Shown: piece after piece, positions 1 through 7,831 of the stretch
Layout: each line of letters opens with the position of its first letter
Numbering within the stretch: position 1 is the stretch's first letter
NCBI GenBank assembly: GCA_022837245.1
Contig: JALHHX010000020.1
Coordinates: 1 to 26,087 of the forward strand
Reading direction: 5' to 3'
DNA length: 26,087 nucleotides
DNA from: Lentisphaerota bacterium
GTDB lineage: Bacteria; Verrucomicrobiota; Kiritimatiellia; RFP12; UBA3636
The notes under the pieces: generated by a model
The model's input: only the letters and a program-made list of their open reading frames with translations
The model's database searches: none
Told to the model about the DNA's origin: nothing
Position numbers and translations under genes: made by a program

Positions 1-131
1 GTTTGGTGGTTTGTAGTTGAAACGCTACAATTATAACAAGCCCGCATACGCTCCGCAAGCAAAATCCGATTTACCTGTCACTTTCCTGACACACACCCAT
101 AGAAAATAGAAAATGGAGTCCCCGTTCCCGC

Positions 132-160
132 TTGTTTTGAAAGCGGTTTTTTGGTATTAT
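132..160 (+). promoter_or_regulatory. Candidate sigma70-type promoter of the udg-sppA-ddl-ftsQAZ operon
   Basis: A -35-like TTGTTT (132-137) and a -10-like TATTAT (155-160, 5 of 6 matches) are separated by 17 bases. Transcription would begin near 167. That lies upstream of the TTG at 187 and downstream of the TTG at 151, which supports 187 as the first start codon. Upstream, 11-16 and 25-30 form a weak 6-bp A/T-rich hairpin that might end a gene outside the window. The -35 box is poor, so this is a sequence-only prediction. Confidence 0.4.
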
Positions 161-186
161 CACGGTCATTCCCAGAAAGGTTGATT

Positions 187-1002
187 TTGAAGATCCCCAA
201 AGACATTTCGAACCAGATTCGGCGGCACTTAGAGAACGAAATAGACGCGGGGCGCAGGTTTGTGCCCCTTGCGCAGGTTGTGGTGTCCGAATTCATGGCG
301 TCACACGAGGAGGAGGCGCCTCCCGAGGCGCCCGTTGCCATCATTGGCGCGGAGGCTGGATCCTTCGACAGCCCGATGTCGCCTTCGCGCGCTGGCGCCG
401 ACGCGGACAAACCGTTTATAGAAACATTGGAGGGCATCGCGGAAGGCGTTGCTTCGTGCACGGCTTGCCGGCTGGCGGAGTCGCGCACCAGAACGGTTCC
501 CGGTGCCGGGAACGGCTCCACGCCGGACATAATGTTCATAGGCGAGGGGCCGGGACGCGACGAGGACGAGCAGGGCATGCCGTTCGTTGGCCGGGCCGGG
601 CAGCTTTTGACGAAGATGATCGCGGCCATGGGATACAACCGTGACGAGGTGTTCATCGCAAACGTCGTCAAATGCCGTCCGCCCAACAACCGCGTTCCGG
701 AGGACGACGAGATGGCCGCATGTCTGCCGTGGCTACTGCGGCAGATAGAGATTGTAAAGCCCAAGACGATTGTGGCGCTCGGCGCGACGGCGCTCAAGGG
801 ACTCACGGGACGAACCGACGTCCTCATTTCGAAAGAGCGCGGCGTCTGGAACAAATTCAAAGGGATCCCGCTTATGCCGACTTTTCACCCGTCGTATTTG
901 ATGCGGTATCCACCCGCAAAAGTGGAGGCTTGGAAGGATTTAAAGGCGGTTCTCAAGCTACTTGGCAAAACGCCGCCTCGAACAGGAGGCAAAGGAGAAT
1001 AA
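187..1002 (+). CDS. Uracil-DNA glycosylase, family 4 (Fe-S cluster type)
   Basis: This enzyme excises uracil from DNA at the start of base excision repair. The catalytic domain occupies roughly residues 85-265. It shows the family-4/5 motif GEGPGRDEDE (from residue 119), the FVGRAG segment, and the second active-site motif HPSYLMR (from residue 234). Four cysteines, C91, C94, C163 and C179, have the spacing expected for a 4Fe-4S cluster. Residues 1-85 are a low-complexity extension without a recognised domain, as in many family-4 proteins annotated as SPO1 DNA polymerase-related. I chose the TTG at 187 because AGAAAGG ends 6 bases before it. A TTG at 151 would extend the protein by 12 residues but falls on the predicted promoter. 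It is the first gene of a tight operon; sppA follows after 3 bases. Family membership is clear and the exact start is less certain. Confidence 0.9.
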   Translation: MKIPKDISNQIRRHLENEIDAGRRFVPLAQVVVSEFMASHEEEAPPEAPVAIIGAEAGSFDSPMSPSRAGADADKPFIETLEGIAEGVASCTACRLAESRTRTVPGAGNGSTPDIMFIGEGPGRDEDEQGMPFVGRAGQLLTKMIAAMGYNRDEVFIANVVKCRPPNNRVPEDDEMAACLPWLLRQIEIVKPKTIVALGATALKGLTGRTDVLISKERGVWNKFKGIPLMPTFHPSYLMRYPPAKVEAWKDLKAVLKLLGKTPPRTGGKGE

Positions 1003-1005
1003 ATA

Positions 1006-2220
1006 ATGAACGAAATATCAAATTACGACAAGCAGGACAAGCCTGCAGTGCCGCAGGTGCCGCCGGAGGCGCGCTACAGGCCGACGGCGCTGCCCTCCGC
1101 GCCTCCGCCTCCGCCGCAGCAGCACTACAGGGCGCCTGAGCATTACACCCCGCCGGTGATACCGCCCGCGCCACTTCCACAGCCCGCACCTCCGCCACAG
1201 AAAAAGGAGCCGTGGTGGAGGGTCTGCTTGCATGGCTGCATGGTGGCGTCGTTCGTCACTATGCTCTGCCTCATCGCGCTGGTGACCGTCTCGTTAGGAG
1301 GATGCTACATGCTGATGAGCAACTTGGGGAGAGCCTTAAACGAAGATCCGGGGAAGATGGCGCAAAGCGGTGCGGGCGCCGTGACGTTGGGTCAAGGCGT
1401 CAAAGTGGCCCATATAACCATAAACGGCATGATAACGGACAGCGGGGGCGGCTCCTCGTGGTTCATAGACGAAAACAGCTCCGAGGCGGCGCTCTCCAAA
1501 ATCCGCATCGCGACTGACGATCCGTCCATAAGGGGAATACTGCTGAGCATCAACAGCGGAGGCGGCGGCATCACTTCGAGCGATGTGATATGGGACGCGC
1601 TTGAGAAGTTCAAGGGCGCGGATCCCGATAACAACCGGAAAGTCGTGGTTATGATGGGCACAACGGCCGCGTCGGGCGCATATTACATCTCAGTGGCGGG
1701 CGACTACATAGTGGCAAACCCCACGACCCTTACGGGATCTATCGGCGTCATAATGACGAGCCTCAACATCAAGGAGCTGGCGCGGAAAGTGGGATTCAAG
1801 GACGTGACCATAAAATCGGGTGCCAACAAGACAATGCTGAGTCCGTTCGAGGACATCACACCAGAGCAGGAGAAGATGCTCCAGACGCTGGTGGACTCCC
1901 TGCACACGCGCTTCGTGAAAATCGTCGCCGAAGGGCGCAGCATCGATGAGGCGAAAGTGCGCGCGCTCGCGGATGGCAGCGTCATACTCGCGACCGAGGC
2001 GCTGGAATTGGGGCTGATCGACGAAGTCGGCTATATTGAAGACGCAAAGGCAAAAATGGAGGAGCTGCTTGGCGCCAAGGTCATCTATCTAGAGGGGAAT
2101 CAGGAGCCGCCTTTCTTAAAGCTGTTCCGCTCGCCCTCGTTCTGGGGCGCCTGCATGTCGAAGGCCGTTGCCATTGCCGGAGAAGGCCTTGCCGGCCAAA
2201 GCGCGGTGCAGATAAAATGA
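1006..2220 (+). CDS. sppA: Signal peptide peptidase SppA-like serine protease, membrane anchored, proline-rich N-terminus
   Basis: This is an S49-family membrane protease that probably degrades cleaved signal peptides or membrane protein fragments. Residues 13-65 form a proline-rich cytoplasmic segment. A hydrophobic stretch at about 72-103 is the single membrane anchor, and the protease domain covers about 120-370. S223, in the TAASGAYYIS context, fits the nucleophile. K275 lies 52 residues later in SGANK, the same spacing as the Ser/Lys dyad of the short Bacillus-type SppA. TGSIGV follows the serine segment as in the family. The size is that of a short SppA plus an N-terminal extension, not the duplicated E. 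coli form. The ATG has AAAGGAG 8 bases upstream. The stop overlaps the ddl start (ATGA), suggesting translational coupling. The proline-rich tail is unusual and might bind a protein partner, which is inference. Confidence 0.88.
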   Translation: MNEISNYDKQDKPAVPQVPPEARYRPTALPSAPPPPPQQHYRAPEHYTPPVIPPAPLPQPAPPPQKKEPWWRVCLHGCMVASFVTMLCLIALVTVSLGGCYMLMSNLGRALNEDPGKMAQSGAGAVTLGQGVKVAHITINGMITDSGGGSSWFIDENSSEAALSKIRIATDDPSIRGILLSINSGGGGITSSDVIWDALEKFKGADPDNNRKVVVMMGTTAASGAYYISVAGDYIVANPTTLTGSIGVIMTSLNIKELARKVGFKDVTIKSGANKTMLSPFEDITPEQEKMLQTLVDSLHTRFVKIVAEGRSIDEAKVRALADGSVILATEALELGLIDEVGYIEDAKAKMEELLGAKVIYLEGNQEPPFLKLFRSPSFWGACMSKAVAIAGEGLAGQSAVQIK

Positions 2221-3152
2221 CAACGTCATCGTCACGCAGATTCCGAAAAGTCGCCGTTCTGATGGGCGGAGACTCCAGCGAACGCGACATCTCCATGCTC
2301 TCCGGAACGGCTGTCGCCGCAGGCCTGGAGAGAGCCGGGTATGAGGTCGGCCGCGTCGTGGTCGCCGGCCACGACGGAGTATACCTCCCCGCCGGGACCG
2401 AGGCGGTCTTCATCGCTTTACACGGCGCGTTCGGCGAAGACGGCGGAGTGCAAAGCATTCTGGAGGAGATGGGCGTGCCATACACTGGTTCAGGCCCGGA
2501 ATCGTCACGCATTTCGTTCGACAAAATACTCGCGCGCGCGTCATTCGAACTTGCTGGCGTTCCGGTTCCCGCAGGGGTGGTCGTCAGGAAAGGCAATCAA
2601 GCGGATTTCTCGCAGATCGGAATCCCGCTCGTGGTCAAACCGCCGAAACAGGGGTCGAGCGTCGGCATATCAATTGTAAAGGACGAGGCGGACATCCTGA
2701 CGGCTCTAGACGAGGCGTTCAAGTACGGCGACGAAGCGCTTGTGGAGGACTTCATACCCGGACGCGAATGGACGGTTCCGATCGTGGTCGGGGAGGTGCT
2801 GCCGATAATAGAAGTGACGCCAAAACTCGATGGAGGCTGGTACAGTTGGAAGGCTAAATACAAGTCGGGCGGAACTACTGTCTACACCTTCCCGGAGGAC
2901 GATCCCGCCAACGTGCCTGCCGCCGCGCTCGTGCGCGATCTGGCGCTGCGGGCGTTCAAAGCCGTCGATGCCTCGGGCCTGGGCAGGATTGACTTCCGCA
3001 TCTCTTCGGAAGACGGCAAGCCATACGCGCTCGAGCTCAACTCCATTCCCGGATTCACCGAAACGAGCCTGCTGCCGAAGGCGGCGGCCAAGCGCGGGAT
3101 CGCGTTCGACGAACTCTGCGCAATGATAATGGAGAGCGCCAAATGCGGTTAA
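2217..3152 (+). CDS. ddl: D-alanine--D-alanine ligase
   Basis: This ATP-grasp enzyme makes the D-Ala-D-Ala dipeptide for peptidoglycan precursors in the cytoplasm. It is 311 residues long, usual for the DdlB type. Visible motifs are GGDSSERDIS (E22 corresponds to the substrate-binding Glu15 of E. coli DdlB), LHGAFGEDG, the glycine-rich QGSSVGIS (145-152), WKAKY with K214 and Y215 in the omega-loop, and the metal-binding residues D259, E273 and N275 near the C-terminus. The retained Tyr in KAKY argues for D-Ala-D-Ala rather than D-Ala-D-Lac synthesis. The motif normally written EVNTLPGMT reads ELNSIPGFT, a conservative variant. The start overlaps the sppA stop by 4 bases and the end overlaps ftsQ by 10 bases. 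The order ddl-ftsQ-ftsA-ftsZ is the conserved core of the division and cell wall cluster. Confidence 0.95.
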   Translation: MTTSSSRRFRKVAVLMGGDSSERDISMLSGTAVAAGLERAGYEVGRVVVAGHDGVYLPAGTEAVFIALHGAFGEDGGVQSILEEMGVPYTGSGPESSRISFDKILARASFELAGVPVPAGVVVRKGNQADFSQIGIPLVVKPPKQGSSVGISIVKDEADILTALDEAFKYGDEALVEDFIPGREWTVPIVVGEVLPIIEVTPKLDGGWYSWKAKYKSGGTTVYTFPEDDPANVPAAALVRDLALRAFKAVDASGLGRIDFRISSEDGKPYALELNSIPGFTETSLLPKAAAKRGIAFDELCAMIMESAKCG

Positions 3153-3955
3153 AGGCGATACTCATTACCCTCGGCGTTATGTTCGCCTGCATCGGCATAT
3201 TCTACGGCTGGCAGGGGCTCAAGACTGCCATGTTCACGCAAAATCCGCAGTACGAAATCAAAAAACTGGACATCTCCAAGAGCAACGCCGTCAAGGAACA
3301 GGAGGTAATAAAATTCACCGGCATAAGCGAGGGAGTGAACCTCTTTTCGTTCAGCGCCGCCGAAAAGCGCAGGAAGCTCCTCGAAAGCGTGCCGAATTTA
3401 AGCGACGTGCGTATCGTGAAAACGCTTCCCGACAAGGTGAAGATTGCGATGACCGACCGATTGCCCGTGCTGCGCCTCGGCGACACGGATTTCGCGGCCG
3501 ACAAAGACGGCACTGTCATGACGCTTGACTGGGAGCAGAAATGGGCGTTTTTGCCAAAACTGTTTGATTCCTCCCGAAAGCAGAATCCCGTGCCCGGACA
3601 GAAGCTCGAGGGGAAAGCCGCGCAAGCGCTGGCGATTGCGAACGTCTACAACGAAATGGACGGCATATCCTTCAAGCTCAACGGAATCCTTGTCGACGCC
3701 CGCTTCTACGTGATCCTCCAGACTGCCGAAGGACGCCGCGAAATACGCCTCGTCTGGGAGGAGCTTACTTCGCGCGGCGCCATGCGCAAGGCCACATCAG
3801 ACAGCAAAACGCACGGGGGCCCAGAGGAGCTTACCTCGCGCGACGCCATACGCGAAGCCCTCGAAATGGCTTCGGAAGCGATGGCGCGCAAAGAAGCCGC
3901 AGGGCTCATTTGCCTCGACGTCATGCTCTCAACAAAGAAAGTTTACGGAAAATAA
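3143..3955 (+). CDS. ftsQ: Cell division protein FtsQ/DivIB
   Basis: This bitopic divisome protein links early and late division proteins. Residues about 4-22 form one membrane segment after a very short cytoplasmic tail. Residues about 38-110 fit a POTRA domain (KKLDISKSN, then GISEGVNLFSF, then LPDKVKIAMTDRLPV). The beta domain follows to about residue 200. The assignment rests on this architecture and on the position between ddl and ftsA. The C-terminal region is odd: residues 206-217 and 228-239 are two copies of EELTSR-x-A-x-R-x-A, separated by a hydrophilic linker (see the repeat entry). The ATG at 3143 lies inside the ddl end, so translation is probably coupled. It is followed by ftsA after 2 bases. 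Confidence 0.85.
   Translation: MRLKAILITLGVMFACIGIFYGWQGLKTAMFTQNPQYEIKKLDISKSNAVKEQEVIKFTGISEGVNLFSFSAAEKRRKLLESVPNLSDVRIVKTLPDKVKIAMTDRLPVLRLGDTDFAADKDGTVMTLDWEQKWAFLPKLFDSSRKQNPVPGQKLEGKAAQALAIANVYNEMDGISFKLNGILVDARFYVILQTAEGRREIRLVWEELTSRGAMRKATSDSKTHGGPEELTSRDAIREALEMASEAMARKEAAGLICLDVMLSTKKVYGK
3758..3859 (+). repeat. In-frame imperfect direct repeat inside ftsQ (2 x 36 bases, period 66)
   Basis: Copies at 3758-3793 and 3824-3859 agree at 31 of 36 positions and encode EELTSRGAMRKA and EELTSRDAIREA. The 30 bases between them encode TSDSKTHGGP. The 66-base period keeps the frame, so a 22-codon unit may have been inserted or duplicated near the C-terminus. It could be a tandem duplication that has since diverged, or a small mobile coding repeat like the palindromic elements found inside Rickettsia genes. 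Confidence 0.75.
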
Positions 3956-3957
3956 TA

Positions 3958-5190
3958 ATGGCATCAAAACCAATAGTAGTAATCGAAATAGGCACCACGC
4001 AAACCGTCGCGATGCTCGGTTCATACTCCGCCAAGGGCGATGGATCGATCGAAATCGAGGCTGTTTGCGCCGAGAAAACCTCAGGAATCCGCAAGAGCGA
4101 GGTGCTTTCGGCCCAGTCGGTCGCGACAACCGCCGAAGGGGTGCTAAACACACTCTCTAAAAAAGGACGGACTGACATCAACCGCGTGGATCTCGTTTAC
4201 TCCGGCGGGGATCTCCAGTACACACCGATCGTCGGCAAGACGCAGATCGACAACGACGGGGAGATCATAGAACACGAAGACATCGAGGACGTTCTCGACA
4301 ACCTGCGCGACTTCCCGGCTCAGAGCGGCCGAACAACGCTTGAGGAAATCCGCGGCGATTTCATCCTCGACGGTTCGCGTGTGGTCGAGGATCCAGAAAA
4401 CCTGCGCGCCTCCGAACTTGCCGTCACCGGTCTGCGCACGCACGTCGACACAAACAGCTACCATGCCATGGTAGAGGCGTTGCAGTCTACGCTCTGTGAC
4501 GTGGGCAGCGTCCACAGCGAAGCCGCCTCCTCCCCTCTCGGTTGCACCACGAGGGAGCAGCGGGAGTCGGGAGTACTCGTCATCAACCTCGGTGGCGGCA
4601 CATCATGCTGGAGCGTCACCCGCAACGACCGCGTAATAGCCGTCGGGCACCTGGCCGTCGGCGGCGACCATGTGACGAACGACATCCTCTCAGCCTTCCA
4701 CACGGGCAGCGACGAATCGGCAAACGCCCTGAAGCACGAGTCCGCGCAGGTGACGCTCGAGGGCATCGACCCCGGGGCGCGCGTCGAAGTCCCCAAAAAC
4801 CTCGGCATGGCCAAATACGTGAACCTCCGTTCGCTCGACCTGGTTGTCAACGCACGCCTAGACGAGACGCTGCGCATCCTTCGAAAGCAAGTAGCCGCAA
4901 GCAACGCGCTCGACGACCTCGGCGCTGGCATAGTGCTATGCGGCGGCGGCTCGCTGCTCAGAGGACTGCCGCAGTTGACTTCGCAGATATTCGACGGCAT
5001 TCCCTGCTCCCTCGGCGAGTTGCCTGCCACCGGGCACAAGGAGATCGACGACACGCCGGACAAAATCAGGTTCGCGCCGGTGTACGGCGCTCTCTTCAGA
5101 GCTGCCAAGGCCGCGTACGAAAACGAGGATTCGCGCTCTGGCGGACTATCCTCCATATTCGGGCTCTTCGGCAGGAAAGGAGGCCGTTGA
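3958..5190 (+). CDS. ftsA: Cell division protein FtsA (actin-like membrane anchor of FtsZ)
   Basis: FtsA is an actin-family ATP-binding protein that tethers FtsZ to the inner membrane. The protein has 410 residues. The phosphate-1 motif is VVIEIGTTQT (7-16). GIRKSEV fits the family's GIRRGVV segment. The phosphate-2 motif is VINLGGGTS (208-216), and the adenosine motif is VLCGGGSLLRG (326-336). Residues 395-410 (GGLSSIFGLFGRKGGR) form a basic amphipathic C-terminal helix like the FtsA membrane-targeting sequence. In phosphate 2 the usual Asp (D-[IL]-GGGT) is replaced by N210, which may weaken ATP hydrolysis or metal binding. I chose the ATG at 3958 because the protein then begins just before phosphate 1. 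An upstream in-frame start at 3910 would read through the ftsQ end. The stop overlaps the ftsZ start by one base. Confidence 0.9.
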   Translation: MASKPIVVIEIGTTQTVAMLGSYSAKGDGSIEIEAVCAEKTSGIRKSEVLSAQSVATTAEGVLNTLSKKGRTDINRVDLVYSGGDLQYTPIVGKTQIDNDGEIIEHEDIEDVLDNLRDFPAQSGRTTLEEIRGDFILDGSRVVEDPENLRASELAVTGLRTHVDTNSYHAMVEALQSTLCDVGSVHSEAASSPLGCTTREQRESGVLVINLGGGTSCWSVTRNDRVIAVGHLAVGGDHVTNDILSAFHTGSDESANALKHESAQVTLEGIDPGARVEVPKNLGMAKYVNLRSLDLVVNARLDETLRILRKQVAASNALDDLGAGIVLCGGGSLLRGLPQLTSQIFDGIPCSLGELPATGHKEIDDTPDKIRFAPVYGALFRAAKAAYENEDSRSGGLSSIFGLFGRKGGR

Positions 5191-6350
5191 TGGGCGAACT
5201 GGGATTCACAATCATAGGAATCGGCGGTGGGGGCGGCAAAATCGTCAACGCCGTGGCAGAACAAAACGACGGCCGCATCAGAGCATTCGCAATCGACACG
5301 GATTTCTCCGCGATCTCGCGCCTTAACAGGTGCCAGCAGAAACGCATCGGCGCCACGCGCTTCGACGGCGCAGGATCGGGCGGCGACAGAAACGGCGCCG
5401 GCATGGCGGCCGATGAAACTGCGGATCTGGCATCGGTCTTCGACGGCTCGCGCATCGCCGTGATCGTGGCCGGCATAGGCAAGGGCACTGGATCGGGAGT
5501 CCTCCCCAAAGTCCTTGCCAAAGCCGCGGACCGCAACGTGGCGACGATCGTCTTCATGGTGGCGCCGTTCCTCTTCGAGGGGATAGAACTCACGCGCAAA
5601 GCCGCCGAAACGGAGCAGAGCGTGGCGAAAGCAGGCGACGTGAAAATTGTCTGCAAAAACGATGACCTCTGCCCGACAGCCTCCGACCTGACGCTCGAGG
5701 AGGCATTTGCGAAGGCGACCAACACACTTGCCGACGGCATCACGATGATTTGGAAAATGACCATGATGCCGGGATACATAAATCTCGACCCCGCCACGCT
5801 AGTCAGCATTGTGCGGACGGGGCGCGGAGCATGCAACTTCGGCCTGGGCGCCTCTTCGGGGCCGCAGCGGGTCAAGGAAGCGGTCGCCACGCTACTCGGC
5901 GCAGGCGGCACGGGCCTCGGCGGCAAACTAACCGGAGCCAAAGCCGCGCTTGTCGGCATCATCGGCGGTGCCGACCTGATGCTCAGGGAAGTTGCGGAAG
6001 TAATGAAGGCCACCGGCTCGGCGCTCTCCATGGATGCGGAAATACGCATGGGCACAGTGCTCGACCCGGCGCTGCGCGATGAAATCCGAATCGCCGTGAT
6101 GCTCTTCCGCGAGTGGACCCCCCTCTACGCCGCCGAAGGCGCTGGAGATGGCGAAGAGGAAGAAGCCGCCCCCAGACCCCGGATCTACACCGCGCCTTCA
6201 ACAGCGGCAGCGGCGCGCGGCAACAAAGGACGCACTGGGAAAAAGAATTTTAACGACCGCTTTCAAAACTCTGTCGCGACATGCCTCGACGGGGAGAATT
6301 TGGACAAGCCAACATACCTCAGGCGTAAACTGCATATAGACCTGCTATAA
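5190..6350 (+). CDS. ftsZ: Divergent FtsZ, tubulin-like cell division GTPase
   Basis: FtsZ normally polymerises with GTP to form the division ring. The protein has 386 residues. The T1 loop GIGGGGGKIVN (10-20) is canonical and AIDTDFSAI (34-42) fits the T2 region. The T4 loop reads AGIGKGTGSG (94-103), where Lys98 replaces a glycine of the tubulin signature GGGTGTG. The T7 synergy loop reads NLDPAT (198-203) where E. coli has NVDFAD: the first Asp is kept, but the catalytic second Asp (E. coli D212) is Thr203. The core ends near residue 308, followed by an acidic/Ala linker. The end LDKPTYLRRKL (371-381) resembles the conserved peptide DIPAFLRKQ that binds FtsA. A very strong Shine-Dalgarno (AGGAAAGGAGG, 5173-5183) lies 6 bases before the ATG. 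Identity as FtsZ is well supported by context and by both ends; GTPase competence is uncertain. Confidence 0.9.
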   Translation: MGELGFTIIGIGGGGGKIVNAVAEQNDGRIRAFAIDTDFSAISRLNRCQQKRIGATRFDGAGSGGDRNGAGMAADETADLASVFDGSRIAVIVAGIGKGTGSGVLPKVLAKAADRNVATIVFMVAPFLFEGIELTRKAAETEQSVAKAGDVKIVCKNDDLCPTASDLTLEEAFAKATNTLADGITMIWKMTMMPGYINLDPATLVSIVRTGRGACNFGLGASSGPQRVKEAVATLLGAGGTGLGGKLTGAKAALVGIIGGADLMLREVAEVMKATGSALSMDAEIRMGTVLDPALRDEIRIAVMLFREWTPLYAAEGAGDGEEEEAAPRPRIYTAPSTAAAARGNKGRTGKKNFNDRFQNSVATCLDGENLDKPTYLRRKLHIDLL

Positions 6351-6370
6351 TTTTGCGAAAGGAGATTACT

Positions 6371-7162
6371 ATGAGTTGGACGGTTAAAAAAATACGCGAA
6401 AGCAAAGGCAAGACGCCACTTGCCACAATCACGGCATACGACGCGATCACCGCGCGGATGGCGGATGAAGCAGGCGTGGCGCTGATACTCGTTGGCGATT
6501 CCCTCGGCACTACAGCGCTCGGGCTCGAAACCACAGTTCCAGTGACAATGGCGGTGATGCTCCACCACACCACCGCCGTGCGGCGCAGCGTTAAAAACGC
6601 AATCGTCGTTGCCGACATGCCGTTCCTTTCGTATCAGATAAACGACGACGACGCTATCCGAAACGCCGGGCGCTTGCTGCAGGAAGCAGGCGCGGACGCC
6701 GTCAAGCTCGAAGGCGGCACAATAAGAGCCGGGCTAATCCGCAGGATGGTCGACAACGGCATCCCCGTCATGGCGCACCTGGGAGTATTGCCGCAATCAG
6801 TCAAAGCAAGCGGCTATGCCGCGAAGGGACGCATTGAGGACGAAATTAAGAAACTCAAAGAGGACGCCGTCGCGGTCGCCGAAGCCGGGGCGTTCAGCAC
6901 TGTGCTCGAATGCATCACGCCGGACCTGGCGGCGGAACTGACCGCCCTGTCAGCCGTGCCAACCATCGGAATCGGCTCCGGCAACGCATGTGACGGGCAG
7001 ATCATCGTGATAGCCGATCTTCTCGGAATGATTGAGGGGCCCGTCCCGAAATTCGTCAGAAAGTACGCCGAATTCGCGCAGACCGGAAAAGCCGCCATCC
7101 TGTCGTACATCGCCGACGTGCAGTCGCGCGCCTACCCAGACGAAAGCCATACCTACAAATGA
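6371..7162 (+). CDS. panB: 3-methyl-2-oxobutanoate hydroxymethyltransferase
   Basis: PanB makes ketopantoate from alpha-ketoisovalerate and methylene-tetrahydrofolate, the first committed step of pantothenate and coenzyme A synthesis. The length of 263 residues matches the family. It is a TIM-barrel enzyme with metal ligands D43 (LVGDSLG), D82 (ADMPF) and E114 (KLEGG), and the catalytic E180 (STVLEC). These fit E. coli D45, D84, E114 and E181. MAHLGVLPQSV and IGIGSGNACDGQ are also typical. I chose the ATG at 6371 because AAAGGAG lies 6 bases upstream. It follows ftsZ by 20 bases, and its stop overlaps the next start (ATGA). No panC or panD is in the window. Confidence 0.97.
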   Translation: MSWTVKKIRESKGKTPLATITAYDAITARMADEAGVALILVGDSLGTTALGLETTVPVTMAVMLHHTTAVRRSVKNAIVVADMPFLSYQINDDDAIRNAGRLLQEAGADAVKLEGGTIRAGLIRRMVDNGIPVMAHLGVLPQSVKASGYAAKGRIEDEIKKLKEDAVAVAEAGAFSTVLECITPDLAAELTALSAVPTIGIGSGNACDGQIIVIADLLGMIEGPVPKFVRKYAEFAQTGKAAILSYIADVQSRAYPDESHTYK

Positions 7163-7767
7163 TATACATCGATCTGGACGACGTGGTCTGCGAATCTTGC
7201 GTGAAGCTCTCGCAGTTCGCGCGAACGCATTTCGGCCGTGATGTCGAAGTCGACGAGATGCACGATTACGACCTGCGCAAATCGTTCAGTTTCGACGAGT
7301 CCACTTACCGGAGTTACATGAAGAGCTTCCATGCCTCGGAGCTGCTCGACATCCCTGAAACTCCAATGGCCACCAAAACCATCCGCTGCTGGCGGGACGA
7401 CGGGCTGGAACCCGCTATTGTGACCGGCCGCCCCACATACTCCAAGGACGTCACGCTCGAATGGCTTGACAAGCACGGCCTCGGAGGCATCAGCGTTTAT
7501 CACGTTGATAAATACGCCAAACTTTTCAACGAATCAGAAGACCCGCTCATCACTCCGTTCCCCGCTCTCGCAGAAATGGATGTGAAATTCGCTATAGAAG
7601 ACGCTCCTAACGCTATCCGCATGATCTCGGAGATCGACCTGTGCCCCTTTGCCATCTTCACCCGCCCATGGAACCGCGCATACGAGCCGCCGGAAACCCC
7701 GCGCCCCAACTACCGCATCTCCTCTTGGGCCGAGCTTGATCCCATAGTGCGCCGAATCGTGGCGTAA
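7159..7767 (+). CDS. HAD-superfamily 5'-nucleotidase-like protein (NT5C type)
   Basis: This 202-residue cytoplasmic protein has the HAD phosphatase motifs. Motif I is IDLDD (D5 nucleophile, D7 acid/base). Motif II is IVTGRP with T89. Motif III/IV is FAIEDAPN with E147 and D148. A lysine for motif III could be K121 or K143. The short helical cap between motifs I and II resembles the deoxyribonucleotidase/NT5C family, so it may dephosphorylate nucleoside monophosphates; the substrate is inference. The ATG overlaps the panB stop by 4 bases and it is the last gene of the operon. A relative acting on another small phosphate ester is possible. Confidence 0.75.
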   Translation: MIYIDLDDVVCESCVKLSQFARTHFGRDVEVDEMHDYDLRKSFSFDESTYRSYMKSFHASELLDIPETPMATKTIRCWRDDGLEPAIVTGRPTYSKDVTLEWLDKHGLGGISVYHVDKYAKLFNESEDPLITPFPALAEMDVKFAIEDAPNAIRMISEIDLCPFAIFTRPWNRAYEPPETPRPNYRISSWAELDPIVRRIVA

Positions 7768-7781
7768 ACACCAATTCCTGG

Positions 7782-7810
7782 TTGACACAGCTCTGGGAAT
7801 CTGGTAGATT
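7782..7810 (+). promoter_or_regulatory. Sigma70-type promoter of tRNA-Cys
   Basis: A perfect -35 box TTGACA (7782-7787) and a -10-like TAGATT (7805-7810, 4 of 6 matches) are separated by 17 bases. The expected start near 7817 is about 15 bases before the mature tRNA 5' end. This is the best housekeeping promoter seen in the window. Confidence 0.75.
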
Positions 7811-7831
7811 ACGCTCACTTTTCAATTTACA

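Noticed and set aside
151..1002. Uracil-DNA glycosylase start at TTG 151
   Set aside because: It overlaps the predicted -10 box and has no ribosome binding site; TTG 187 has AGAAAGG at good spacing.
4540..5264. Frameshift in ftsA suggested by overlapping frames
   Set aside because: FtsA reads through uninterrupted from phosphate 1 to the C-terminal amphipathic helix.
5096..6055. Open frame of 319 codons on the minus strand opposite ftsZ
   Set aside because: It is a Pro/Ala/Ser-rich shadow of ftsZ without motifs or a plausible start region.
4542..6350. 602-codon reading of ftsZ starting inside ftsA
   Set aside because: The first 216 codons are out of frame with ftsA and Arg/His-rich; a very strong ribosome binding site precedes the ATG at 5190, where the FtsZ fold begins.
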